From positions 1 to 35,551 of the forward strand of contig JAFTKX010000046.1 in NCBI GenBank assembly GCA_017453045.1: a stretch of DNA of 35,551 bases. Direction: 5' to 3'. This DNA is from Clostridia bacterium (GTDB lineage Bacteria > Bacillota > Clostridia > Christensenellales > Borkfalkiaceae). Within the stretch, counting starts at the first letter, position 1. Each line of letters opens with the position of its first letter. Of the stretch, positions 1 through 8,373 are shown piece by piece. Made by a program: the position numbers and the translations under genes. The notes under the pieces were generated by a model. The model ran no database searches. It was not told where the DNA came from and saw nothing but the letters and a program-made list of their open reading frames with translations.

Positions 1-226
1 AAAGCAAGAAAATTCTCTGCGCTTCTTCGGGGTGAAGTCTACCCCACTCGTTATCTCCACGAACGATAAAATAAGTATTGTAAACCTTGCCGAATCTCTT
101 GGGATTATCAGGGAGCGCAGTTCCGTCGCAATCTCTTACTGCGTCAGCGCCCCATTTTTTTGCAATTTCGTCAGTCTTTTTCCCAAGCGAATTGTCCGCA
201 GGTAAAGTAAATCTCCCTTTTTTCAT
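1..226 (-). CDS. 1,3-beta-galactosyl-N-acetylhexosamine phosphorylase (GH112), N-terminal fragment
   Basis: Only the first 75 codons are inside the window; the gene runs off the left edge. The visible N-terminus (KKGRFTLPADNS, then KWGADAVRDCDGT, VYNTYFIVRGDNEW and EEAQRIFLL) matches what I know of the start of GH112 lacto-N-biose/galacto-N-biose phosphorylases. These cytoplasmic enzymes split Gal-beta-1,3-GlcNAc or Gal-beta-1,3-GalNAc with phosphate to give galactose 1-phosphate and the free hexosamine. There is no signal peptide, as expected for an intracellular phosphorylase. The ATG at 226 follows a strong AGAGGTGA ribosome site. It begins 10 bases after the stop of the DUF6259 gene, so the two are probably one transcript. 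The catalytic residues lie outside the window, so substrate preference cannot be judged. Confidence 0.88.
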   Translation of the reverse strand, partial: MKKGRFTLPADNSLGKKTDEIAKKWGADAVRDCDGTALPDNPKRFGKVYNTYFIVRGDNEWGRLHPEEAQRIFLL

Positions 227-236
227 AATTCACCTC

Positions 237-2339
237 TTATATCTTTATCATTATAGCCGATAAAGGATCAACTGTTAATTTCTTACAGTCTTTTTTAACG
301 GTTTTTAAGTTTGAGTCGAAATACACGTCGAAATTCTCGTCGAATTCAACGTCAACGGGATTAAGGTTATAGTTCACAATAAACTGCGCCTTTTCTTCTC
401 CGCACGCATACGCTTGAGTTAAAAGCGAATCTTCAACGAGATAGGTCTTGCCGTCTTCGAGTAAAAATCGCTCTTTAGAGCATTTAATTTTTCTCGGTTC
501 AACCATTTTTCCATAGTGTAAAAACTTTTTAGTTTTGCCGTTTCGCCATTCGTTTAAGGTTTTTACAAATGGTAAAACAACGTCTTTGTCAACCGTTTTT
601 TCAAGCGGTTCAACGTAATCGCACCAAGCGTGCAACATTTTATCCTTTCCGCCCAAAACGAGCGTTAACATATCTCCCGCAATAAACGAATACGCAAGTT
701 TATACGTAAAATTATTGTCGGTTTTTTCAAGCATGGCGCAAATTTGATTGCCCATGAAATTGTTTACGAATTCATGATATAAATACGCGTAAATCGGAAC
801 GGGCTTTCCAACGTAATAATTGAGTTCATAGCGGTTATCGCTAAACGGAAGTTGGGCTAAAAACGGCTCTGTCGCCGAACTTTCACACCCAAAAATCGCT
901 CCTTTTTTATCTATAGAAGATAAAATAGAATTAACTTCTTCGTGTTGCCATTTACCCGGAGCAGGAACGTGTCCGTGCTTGTCGCTATAACAAAAATATG
1001 AACTTCCACCGTGGTTTTGGTCGAGCGCTTGAACGTAATCGACCTTTCCGTTACAGAGTTTTTCGTATTCTTCTTTTAAAATATTTTTAACCTTTCGACT
1101 GCTTGGGCAAAGGTCGAACCCGTCTCTTTGAGATGTACAAATAATACTTTTTGCGTTGCCGTCTGAATTTTCGCAAACGCTATCTATAAGTCCAAGTTTA
1201 TCAAATTCCGCAGTTTTATCATAACTTAAATCAATTTTGCTCTTTTGAGTCCATCCCATTCCGCTACAATAAAGACCTAAAAGCATTTGTCTTTCATGCA
1301 ATTCGTCGGCAAAATCGTTAAACTCGCTTTCTCCACCGTACGGTGGCCAATAATACGGGGGCGCCCAAGGGGCAGCTCCTTCCCAATGCATCAAAAGAGC
1401 CATTACTTTGCTTTTTGTTTTTTCTGCAATATCTTCTAATATAGGTAAGGCGTTTTTATAAGGATAAAGCCCGTTTTCAGACATATCCGTATCGTTTTTA
1501 CCCCTTACGGGATAAGCAACGACAACGGGCGAATTTCCGTACCATTCAGGTAAACTATCGTTTTCGTCAATCTTTTTAAGGTTTTTAGGCAAATTCGTTT
1601 TAAACCAGCCGTAATAAATATCGCACGCCTTTTGCCACTCTCCTTCAAAAGTTTTCAAAACGAAATCGAACGGCATAGAATAATCTTGCCCGTAACGCGC
1701 GTTACAATAAGTTCTTAAAAAGATTTTAATTCCTCCGCCACAGTAACAAAAATCTATATGTTTGGTAGTTCTTTCGCCGTCGTGCATACCCATATAAACG
1801 CCAACGCCGTCGGCAATATAAGATATAAATTGGGCAAAAATCATATTCGGAAATATTGAAAAAGTATTTTTGCTTGGATAATCCGGCTCTATATACTTAA
1901 AAGGCATACTTTCCCTGTACGCCATATTTGACACTATACACCCCTCGTTATAAGGATAAACTATTTCGCCCTTTCCGCCGAATTCGTCTTTTAATTTATT
2001 ATGAACGATTATAGGCGCTAACTCAACCCATTCGAGCAAATTATCAGTTTTATTTTTTACGTTTACCCTTAAGTTAAGCCCGTTTTCGACTTGACTAAAA
2101 ATAACGTCCACGTCTAAATAGTCGCAAGAATATCTTGCGACGTTTGACGAATAACTCACCAAATTACAGCGAGTAGACGAAACGAGAAAAGACTCGCCCT
2201 TTCTATCTCTTATTTTAACGGCGAATAATGCCGTTTTTTGTTCGTTTAAAGATTGGTTTTTATGTATAAGGTCAACGATTTCACCCTTTTTTAAATCAAC
2301 GATCAATACCGAATCTTTTGCAAAAATAAACTGTTCCAT
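237..2339 (-). CDS. DUF6259-type glycoside hydrolase-like protein
   Basis: This 700-residue protein has no signal peptide and is probably cytoplasmic. Residues 1-240 look like a beta-sandwich N-domain; residues 265-560 look like a TIM barrel, with the family hallmark LLMHWEGAAPWAPPYYWPP near 315-333. A C-terminal beta domain follows. I recognise it as the DUF6259 family, which resembles retaining glycosidases but whose reaction I do not know. By position I infer Asp440 (in VDYVQALDQ, at a strand end) and Glu486 (in GCESSATEPF) as catalytic candidates. The GH112 gene follows by 10 bases, so I infer the two process the same galactoside-type glycan. No convincing ribosome site precedes the ATG at 2339, unlike every neighbour, but no better in-frame start is apparent because the N-terminal residues look native. 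An upstream hairpin separates it from the lipoprotein gene. Confidence 0.75.
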   Translation of the reverse strand: MEQFIFAKDSVLIVDLKKGEIVDLIHKNQSLNEQKTALFAVKIRDRKGESFLVSSTRCNLVSYSSNVARYSCDYLDVDVIFSQVENGLNLRVNVKNKTDNLLEWVELAPIIVHNKLKDEFGGKGEIVYPYNEGCIVSNMAYRESMPFKYIEPDYPSKNTFSIFPNMIFAQFISYIADGVGVYMGMHDGERTTKHIDFCYCGGGIKIFLRTYCNARYGQDYSMPFDFVLKTFEGEWQKACDIYYGWFKTNLPKNLKKIDENDSLPEWYGNSPVVVAYPVRGKNDTDMSENGLYPYKNALPILEDIAEKTKSKVMALLMHWEGAAPWAPPYYWPPYGGESEFNDFADELHERQMLLGLYCSGMGWTQKSKIDLSYDKTAEFDKLGLIDSVCENSDGNAKSIICTSQRDGFDLCPSSRKVKNILKEEYEKLCNGKVDYVQALDQNHGGSSYFCYSDKHGHVPAPGKWQHEEVNSILSSIDKKGAIFGCESSATEPFLAQLPFSDNRYELNYYVGKPVPIYAYLYHEFVNNFMGNQICAMLEKTDNNFTYKLAYSFIAGDMLTLVLGGKDKMLHAWCDYVEPLEKTVDKDVVLPFVKTLNEWRNGKTKKFLHYGKMVEPRKIKCSKERFLLEDGKTYLVEDSLLTQAYACGEEKAQFIVNYNLNPVDVEFDENFDVYFDSNLKTVKKDCKKLTVDPLSAIMIKI

Positions 2340-2417
2340 AACATTTATAAAAAGATTTTAATTACTGCTTAAAACGTAGCGTTTTCTTTCTAAAATTTAA
2401 CGTTTTTAAACGCATTT

Positions 2418-2448
2418 TGCGGAAACTCGCATTTTGCGAGTTTCCGCA
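2418..2448. terminator. Strong 14-bp hairpin between lipoprotein and DUF6259 genes
   Basis: The arms 2418-2431 and 2435-2448 are perfect complements around a 3-base TTT loop. On the minus strand, which carries the genes, no T-run follows the hairpin; on the plus strand it is followed by TTTATTAAG. It could end the long surface-protein transcript without a classic U-tract, or act as an mRNA-stabilising or attenuating stem before the DUF6259 gene. The rest of the 151-base gap also carries a small AAAACG/CGTTTT stem. Confidence 0.5.
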
Positions 2449-2490
2449 TTTATTAAGTTTTTACAATAAAACAATATAGTATATCAACAA

Positions 2491-4131
2491 TTAAGCCTTT
2501 ACAGCATAAATTGGTGAAATTTGCCATCCTGATTGCTGAGCGCCGTCGCTATTTCCACCAAAGATATACAAATACCAAGCCCCGTAAGTATTATTTTGAA
2601 CGTCAGCGTTAGAAATTGTAACTTTTGTCCAGGTTTTTGCAGGAAGCGCAATATCTGGCGAACTTGAATCCATCCAACCGCTTGCGCCGTCGCCTGCCAA
2701 ATGTACGGAGTAATCTGTATCGGTAGGATTATAAAGCCAAAATTCTAAATAATCATAATCTTGTGGGAGCGCAGAATTAAGTTCTCCTTTGCCAAACGCT
2801 GTCAACGGTCTTTTATCCGAATTATCAACCAAACCGTCGTCTTGTGAAACGTTGTAAATCATACCGTATTCGTTTTCTTCTCCAGAATTTTGCATTTCGC
2901 CTATCGAAAGCGAAACCGTAACGCGCGAGAGTTTTGAAATTACCGTAACCGTATAATCTTCATCGTTTATTCTGTAATTTACCAACAAATTTAAACCGTC
3001 GCTCGAATACAAGTCTTTTGAATAGGTGTAAACGTTGCCCTGATTAGTTCCGCTTATATCAACTTTTAAATTGCCTTCAATTTTCTTTATCGAACTAATC
3101 GTAAAATCAACGTTTCCGTGTACGACAGAGCCTAAATCAATACCCATATCGCCATCTTTAACGAATACGACGCTACCGTTTGAAATAGAGAATAGACTTT
3201 CGTTACAAGAACAAGTACGACCGACAATTTTTTCGTTTTCTATTCTTTGGTAATCGTGATCAACCGTCAAAGTCTTTAAAACTTCAGAACCGTAATAAAC
3301 TTCGGAGTCTTCGACGTATATCCTTAAAATATAACTGCCTTTGTTAAGATTTGAAAGAGAAATGGGTTCGTGCGATTTGTTCAAATACTCGCATTTAATT
3401 TGCGCGCCTACAACGTTAGTCGTTATCCCTTCTAATGCGAGCGGAGTTTGACAAGCGGTATTATAGACGTCTTGTAGTCCATAAAACTCAATTTCAGGTT
3501 TAACTACGGTTATTCCGTCAACAGTGAACGTTGCGCCTTGGTATTTTAAAGTTACGCCCGTATCACCAAAAGAAAACTCGTTTTTATTTTCGTTTTGATA
3601 TACTACCGACAAATATTGATTATCCACCACCGCGCCGTTACACTTTTCGCATTTAGTTATTATAACCATACCTTCAAAGTCAAACTGTTCACCTATAAAG
3701 TAATTAGTTTTATATGGTCTTTTAGCGATGGAATAAACAACGGTTTTATCGTGATTATAAGCGTTACACTCTGCTTTTATAGACTCAATAGCTTCTCCAA
3801 CGAGGTTGAAAAGTTTTTTACACTTATTACACTCGTAGTGATCTATTTCGCCTTGCGTAACACAAGTTGACGGCGTTCCGATTTTTATTTCCAAATCGTG
3901 TCCTGTCGATATAACGGTTGGAATAGAATCAATTTCCTTTTTGTCCGCGTCAAAAATTTTATCACAACGCGCACAGGTGTAATATAATTCGTTTCCATCC
4001 GTCTCGCAAGTTGCGCTATTTGCTCTATGAGAAACAAACTCGTGTTCTTCCTCTTTTACTTTATTACAGGCTATTAACGAAAATATTGTAAGACATACGA
4101 GCCCGACGATAAGGGCTATTCTTTTTTTCAT
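2491..4131 (-). CDS. Lipoprotein with CxxC ribbon repeats, Ig-like domain and C-terminal glycan-binding-like module
   Basis: A 546-residue predicted surface lipoprotein. The signal peptide ends in the lipobox SLIAC (Cys22). Residues 35-125 hold two Cys-ribbon repeats of the form YxCxxCxKxFD (CARC 53-56, CNKC 101-104), a pattern common in Firmicutes surface proteins. Residues 135-210 form an Ig-like segment with its own CEKC pair. The middle is beta-rich and unrecognised. Residues 411-546 are a module ending in GWQISPIY that occurs three more times in the giant protein at 8374-14121. The YNP-D and W-rich pattern suggests a beta-sandwich carbohydrate-binding domain, which is inference. No catalytic motif is visible. 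The ATG at 4131 has an AGGAGA site. It is the last gene of a three-lipoprotein set, 26 bases after its neighbour. Confidence 0.72.
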   Translation of the reverse strand: MKKRIALIVGLVCLTIFSLIACNKVKEEEHEFVSHRANSATCETDGNELYYTCARCDKIFDADKKEIDSIPTVISTGHDLEIKIGTPSTCVTQGEIDHYECNKCKKLFNLVGEAIESIKAECNAYNHDKTVVYSIAKRPYKTNYFIGEQFDFEGMVIITKCEKCNGAVVDNQYLSVVYQNENKNEFSFGDTGVTLKYQGATFTVDGITVVKPEIEFYGLQDVYNTACQTPLALEGITTNVVGAQIKCEYLNKSHEPISLSNLNKGSYILRIYVEDSEVYYGSEVLKTLTVDHDYQRIENEKIVGRTCSCNESLFSISNGSVVFVKDGDMGIDLGSVVHGNVDFTISSIKKIEGNLKVDISGTNQGNVYTYSKDLYSSDGLNLLVNYRINDEDYTVTVISKLSRVTVSLSIGEMQNSGEENEYGMIYNVSQDDGLVDNSDKRPLTAFGKGELNSALPQDYDYLEFWLYNPTDTDYSVHLAGDGASGWMDSSSPDIALPAKTWTKVTISNADVQNNTYGAWYLYIFGGNSDGAQQSGWQISPIYAVKA

Positions 4132-4157
4132 CGTTTTCTCCTAATTTATGTTATTTT

Positions 4158-4895
4158 CTAATCATTCGGTACGTAAGGCGGAGTGTAAGACGAAACGACT
4201 TTCCACTTCGCAACGAGCGTTATATCGCCCGTAACGACGTCCGTTTCTTCGTCCCATTCTTCTCCGTTTAAAAGCCAACACACGAACTCGTACTCGCCCT
4301 TGTCGTCCGATTTTACGGGAGTCTCAATTTGTGGCAATTTACCGCCTTCGGCAACTTGTACCGCATTGATTTGCGTTCCGCCTTGAGTGTCGAAAGTAAC
4401 GGTATAAACCGCCGTTAAACTTATAGTAATTTCTAACGAGAGTTCGCCGACGGTTGCAATAATTTTCGTATCGCCTTCTAAAAAGCAATCAGCCCCGCTA
4501 TTTTGATAAGAAAAGGCTATAAGTTCGTTATCAACGGTTTGCCCCTTGCAATCGTCGCACTTTTTAACGATTGAAAGCCCCGTACTCTCAAAAGTTTCGC
4601 CCGCATTATATAAAAGTTTTTGCGGTTGAGTTTTTACAGCCAAATATTCTTCTTTGGAGTGGTTTTCAGGGTTGATTTCAGCGACGACCGAATTTATTTC
4701 TCGTTTGTTTAAATCAAAAAGTTTTTGACATTTACTGCACTTATAATGCTCTATAACGCCTTGATTTTGACAAGTTGCTTCTATTTTTGAAATATGCAAA
4801 TAGTCGTGTTCACACGCGCCCGTCGTATTATTGCAACCTACAAAACTTGCAAAAAGCAAGAATAATGAACAAATTAAAAGGATAACTTTTTTCAT
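4158..4895 (-). CDS. Small lipoprotein with CxxC ribbon, Ig-like domain and Listeria-Bacteroides (InlB B-type) repeat
   Basis: A 245-residue predicted lipoprotein with lipobox FVGC (Cys21). Residues 28-70 hold one Cys-ribbon (CSKC 53-56) and residues 85-160 an Ig-like segment with CDDC. Both are clearly homologous to the N-terminal half of the next gene at 2491-4131. Residues 163-233 form one InlB B-type repeat (VTFDTQGG, then ITLVAKWKV), a beta-grasp-like domain of surface adhesins. The tail YTPPYVPND is short and carries no sorting signal. The gene starts one base after the stop of the 978-residue lipoprotein, with its ribosome site (AAGGAAC) inside that gene, so translation is probably coupled. 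Its role is probably binding or structural at the cell surface; no enzyme signature is seen. Confidence 0.75.
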   Translation of the reverse strand: MKKVILLICSLFLLFASFVGCNNTTGACEHDYLHISKIEATCQNQGVIEHYKCSKCQKLFDLNKREINSVVAEINPENHSKEEYLAVKTQPQKLLYNAGETFESTGLSIVKKCDDCKGQTVDNELIAFSYQNSGADCFLEGDTKIIATVGELSLEITISLTAVYTVTFDTQGGTQINAVQVAEGGKLPQIETPVKSDDKGEYEFVCWLLNGEEWDEETDVVTGDITLVAKWKVVSSYTPPYVPND

Positions 4896-4896
4896 T

Positions 4897-7833
4897 TTAT
4901 TCTTGTTCCTTTTCTTTAAAAATTATTCCCGAAGGAAGTTCTACTTCTTCGGTACTACTCCAACCGTTTTTGTATGCATATTTTGGTAAAACGTTTTTGT
5001 CTTTAACTAAAACGGTAACGTCTTTGTATACTGATTTTACGTTTGCAAGGTCAGTTTTGTCGTAATAAGTTAAATCTGCAACACGGTCTACGTTATCTAA
5101 ATCGGACACATCCAAAGTTACGTTTGTGAAAAAACTATCCCAAGTCATTGCGTAGAACAAAAGTCCGCTACATTCTTCAGGGTTAGCGCCGTACACGTTA
5201 GATTTAAAATGCACCTTAACGTCTTCAATTTGGGAGTTGAAAATACTACTTGCAAATAAAGCGATATACGCTCCATTACCCGTGAGATTAACGTTTGTAA
5301 AGTTAACGTTTTTAATCGTAGCGAAAGCCAAGTTACCGAAAAGTCCGCCGTTTGAAACTGTCAAATTAGATATAGTATGTCCCATACCGTCGAACGTTCC
5401 GCCAAAGCCCCTTGCATTTTCATAGAAAATACCTGTATTTGCTAAAACCAAGCCCGTGGCGTCGATATCGTTTACCATTACGAATTCGCCTAAAATTTTA
5501 CCGTCGTATAAACCGCCCGAAAGACAATAATTTCTACGAACGTAATGCAAATCTTCTTTTTCAGCGATTACCTTCGTAACGCTTTTACAATTTATTTTAT
5601 AAAGTTTATCTTCGCATACTGCGAAAATTGTTTTTATAGGCTCGCCTACTCTACTAAAAGATATAGCCGAGAAATCTTCATTGACAAAATACAAAACTTC
5701 GCTTTGTATTTTTTGTTTGAGTTTTTCGTTATAATATACCGCTTTAACAGTCGTATCGTAAAAGGCAAGTTCTTCGCCCGTAGTTAAGTCTTCAGTAGAA
5801 GACAAATCAACTACGCGTAAATTAACGGTCAATTCTTTTTCGTCTTGTTCGTTAAAGATAGGCTTTGCTATTACCTTAACCGTTTCGCCGTCTGTTGCGC
5901 CGTCTAAAACGGTTGCAACGCCGTTAGATATTGAAAGGCTTGAACTTTGAGTGGAAATCGTTACGTATTTATTGTCAACAGAGAATTTATAAGCAGTTCC
6001 CGAAACAAGACAACCTATACTTTTTACAAATTCAACGCCGTTATCTTTTACAAGTTCGTATACAGCGTTAGATATTGCAACGCCCTTTTCTTTAGACCAA
6101 AATTCTTTATCGAACTTTTTATAACGGCTTTGCGCGTTAACGTCTTTAACGAAATCTTCTACCGTAACAAAAGATAAAGTTGCGTTTGACTTTGCTCTAA
6201 GGTCGTCAGTTCCGCCTATTACGAAAACGTTTTTAATTGCCACGTATTCGCTACCGACGATTTTTATCGACGCGTTTGGATTAAACTCGCTATCTATTAC
6301 GTCTATAACGCAATTAGTCACGTTAGCCGTTGCGATAGGTTCTTTAAAACCAAAAAAGGTAGCCGAATAGTTATTTATCGTTTCGCCGTCCGCTTCGTAG
6401 TGTTGCGTACCTTCGCCCATAGAAACGTATTCAACGTAAACGTTTTCAACGCTACCGCCACCCGCAGCGCAAACGAGCGAACTGTTTGCCATTACGGTTG
6501 CTTTTGTAAACGAAAGATTTTTAATAACTCCGTCGATATGCAAAACGCCGATAAAACTGTTCATAGACGTGCCGTTGCCGATAGTAAGCCCTTCTATATA
6601 ATGACCTCTACCGTCAATCACTCCTTTAAAGCCGTACAAACCGCCGTTTGACCACGAGCCTCCAACCGCAGACCAAAGAGAATTTAAGTCCGCTACTTGA
6701 GAGTCGTATACGCCGTTATACTTTATATCGTCGCCTAAAATGAAATAGCCGTCCCAAATTGCTTTGTCAGGGTTTGCTTGTTTAGCGTAAACTGCAAATT
6801 TGTTTAAATCTTCTGCGGTTTTGATAATTTTAGTATATAAATCAAGTTCTATCAAATAACTTGCTTTAGTAGTCTCTAAAGACAAAACTCTGTTTTCGCC
6901 CATTTTCGCCGACGATTTAGGAAGTCTTGTTTTATCTAAGGTCAAAGTTTTAGAAACTTCGTCAAAAGTACCGACCGATTCGCCTTCATATAAAAGGTCT
7001 TTGAAAGAACCTCGTACGTCAGACGAGTCGTCAAGCGTAAGAGCCTGCATACTTTCGGTTTCTAAATCCCCTAATTCAACTTCAAAATGCTCGTCTAAAA
7101 GAATTTGCGGTCTGTAAACTTCAACACCTATTTCAATTTCGTACGTTTTTCCGCTTATAACACACTCGCCGATAACCGTAGTAAAACCTTCGGCAACCGA
7201 ATATAAAGAATTGTTGTTTACGCCTACTTTACTTTGGTCTAAACTACTCCAAGAATAAGAACTTACGGTTGCAACTTTATTGTTTTTATAAGCAGAAACG
7301 CCCAAAACGATAGAAATTACGTCCGTTTCCGTCTTTAAAGTGGAAAGTCTTACTAAATATCCTTCAAACACTTTTTCGCCGTGTTCGTCGTAAACTTCAC
7401 CAAATCCAACGTTTGAACTTGGAACTAAAACGACTTCGCCACTTTGCGAAACGGTAACGTCAACGCTTTCAAAGTAAGTATGCTCGTTGTAATTTAAAAC
7501 TGCGAGAAGTTTGGTTTGTCCGATTTTCTCTGCTGTTACCACAACAGAGTTTCCATTTTGAGCAAGCGAAACGACGTCAGTTGGGCTATCGCCGTCGACC
7601 GTCCAACTAAACTCGACTGTTTCTATGCCTTGAGCGTTTGCGGTCAACGTATACTCGTCGCCAACGCCTAAAACGATAGAACTTTGATTTACGGAAATAT
7701 TTACGTCCGCTTGTGTAAAATTTGATTCTGGCGTACTTTCAGACGAACTTTCTGACGATGGTTTTTTACAAGCAAAACCAAAAGCGCAAACAAGCGAAAT
7801 GATAAACGCCAAAATTAAAAATTTAATCTTCAT
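4897..7833 (-). CDS. Large lipoprotein with Ig-like and GLUG-type beta-helix segments
   Basis: A 978-residue predicted lipoprotein with lipobox GFAC (Cys22), then a Ser/Glu-rich spacer (SSESSSESTPES) typical of surface-exposed lipoproteins. Residues 45-130 look like a Big_2-type Ig domain and a second Ig-like segment follows at 140-240. Two regions, about 340-470 and 770-900, carry GLUG-like repeats (FKGVIDGRGHYIEGLTI; FGGTFDGMGHTISNLTV, then GGLFGNLAFATIKNVNFTNV) that usually build a right-handed beta-helix. Such proteins often bind or present glycans or act as adhesins. I see no catalytic residues, so an enzymatic role is unproven. A candidate promoter lies just upstream, so it may be transcribed separately from the giant gene. 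The ribosome site (AAGAGA) is weak. Confidence 0.72.
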   Translation of the reverse strand: MKIKFLILAFIISLVCAFGFACKKPSSESSSESTPESNFTQADVNISVNQSSIVLGVGDEYTLTANAQGIETVEFSWTVDGDSPTDVVSLAQNGNSVVVTAEKIGQTKLLAVLNYNEHTYFESVDVTVSQSGEVVLVPSSNVGFGEVYDEHGEKVFEGYLVRLSTLKTETDVISIVLGVSAYKNNKVATVSSYSWSSLDQSKVGVNNNSLYSVAEGFTTVIGECVISGKTYEIEIGVEVYRPQILLDEHFEVELGDLETESMQALTLDDSSDVRGSFKDLLYEGESVGTFDEVSKTLTLDKTRLPKSSAKMGENRVLSLETTKASYLIELDLYTKIIKTAEDLNKFAVYAKQANPDKAIWDGYFILGDDIKYNGVYDSQVADLNSLWSAVGGSWSNGGLYGFKGVIDGRGHYIEGLTIGNGTSMNSFIGVLHIDGVIKNLSFTKATVMANSSLVCAAGGGSVENVYVEYVSMGEGTQHYEADGETINNYSATFFGFKEPIATANVTNCVIDVIDSEFNPNASIKIVGSEYVAIKNVFVIGGTDDLRAKSNATLSFVTVEDFVKDVNAQSRYKKFDKEFWSKEKGVAISNAVYELVKDNGVEFVKSIGCLVSGTAYKFSVDNKYVTISTQSSSLSISNGVATVLDGATDGETVKVIAKPIFNEQDEKELTVNLRVVDLSSTEDLTTGEELAFYDTTVKAVYYNEKLKQKIQSEVLYFVNEDFSAISFSRVGEPIKTIFAVCEDKLYKINCKSVTKVIAEKEDLHYVRRNYCLSGGLYDGKILGEFVMVNDIDATGLVLANTGIFYENARGFGGTFDGMGHTISNLTVSNGGLFGNLAFATIKNVNFTNVNLTGNGAYIALFASSIFNSQIEDVKVHFKSNVYGANPEECSGLLFYAMTWDSFFTNVTLDVSDLDNVDRVADLTYYDKTDLANVKSVYKDVTVLVKDKNVLPKYAYKNGWSSTEEVELPSGIIFKEKEQE

Positions 7834-7846
7834 ATAAATCTCTTTT

Positions 7847-7875
7847 AATATATTTTATGTGATTGTTAGTGTAAA
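7847..7875 (-). promoter_or_regulatory. Candidate sigma-A promoter for the three-lipoprotein set
   Basis: On the minus strand TTTACA (7875-7870) and TATATT (7852-7847) are separated by exactly 17 bases. The -10 lies 13 bases upstream of the ATG at 7833, so the transcript leader would be very short, which weakens the call. Confidence 0.4.
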
Positions 7876-7906
7876 TACTTTTGCTATATTGTTTCTTTCA
7901 TTACGT

Positions 7907-8092
7907 GAGATTCTATCGCAACTGTCGTTGCTCCAGAATGACAGTAGTATTTTACTCTCTTGCCCCTCTGGAACGAGCGTAGCGACGAGATAGAGTCCCC
8001 TAAATAAAGTACGCTCTTAAATAAGGGAGATTCTATCGCAACTGTCGTTGCTCCAGAATGACAAAAGGAAAAAGTAAACTCCAGAATGACAA
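7907..8092. repeat. Cluster of short interspersed repeats, direct and inverted
   Basis: A 37-base unit beginning GAGATTCTATCGCAACTGTC and ending CTCCAGAATGACA occurs identically at 7907-7943 and 8027-8063. A diverged inverted copy lies between them (7961-7998; its reverse complement reads CTCTATCTCGTCGCTACGCT and then CGTTCCAGA). A truncated end (CTCCAGAATGACAA) recurs at 8079-8092. No coding capacity fits these. They look like REP- or MITE-type intergenic repeats that have accumulated here. Confidence 0.75.
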
Positions 8093-8157
8093 TTAAAAAA
8101 GTAAACTCGCTAAAATAGCAATAGAAAAGATAATCGTTAGAATAACGGTAACTTGAA

Positions 8158-8333
8158 CCTTCTCCTTGAGGAGAAGGTGTCGAAAAGCGACGGATGAGGT
8201 GAAAAAAAAGAAAATTATGCTAACGAGTGTATAATGAATTAAAACACCTCACCACCGACTATAGTCGGAGCCTCTCCTCAAGGAGAAGCCTTTCTAACTT
8301 CTTCGTAGGGGAGGGGCTTGCCCCTCCCTTTTT
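8158..8333. repeat. Two inverted copies of a palindromic intergenic repeat plus a GC-rich hairpin
   Basis: Copy one (8158-8201) begins with the palindrome CCTTCTCCTTGAGGAGAAGG and ends GATGAGGTG. Copy two (8245-8290) begins CACCTCACC and ends CTCCTCAAGGAGAAGCC, so they face each other as an inverted pair about 130 bases long. An 8-bp stem (8309-8316 with 8321-8328, loop CTTG) followed by TTTTT comes next. It reads as a terminator on the plus strand, where no gene ends. Together with the repeats at 7907-8092 these fill the 540-base gap; no other gene was found there. Confidence 0.7.
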
Positions 8334-8373
8334 ATACTACGATTTAAAATTTATCTTTCTTAATAGTTAAACC

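Noticed and set aside
7907-8092. CRISPR array
   Set aside because: Only two exact repeats, a third in inverted orientation, unequal spacing and no cas genes.
8309-8333. GC-rich stem plus TTTTT as terminator of a plus-strand gene
   Set aside because: No plus-strand gene ends here. It is better explained as part of the repeat island, although it could still affect transcription.
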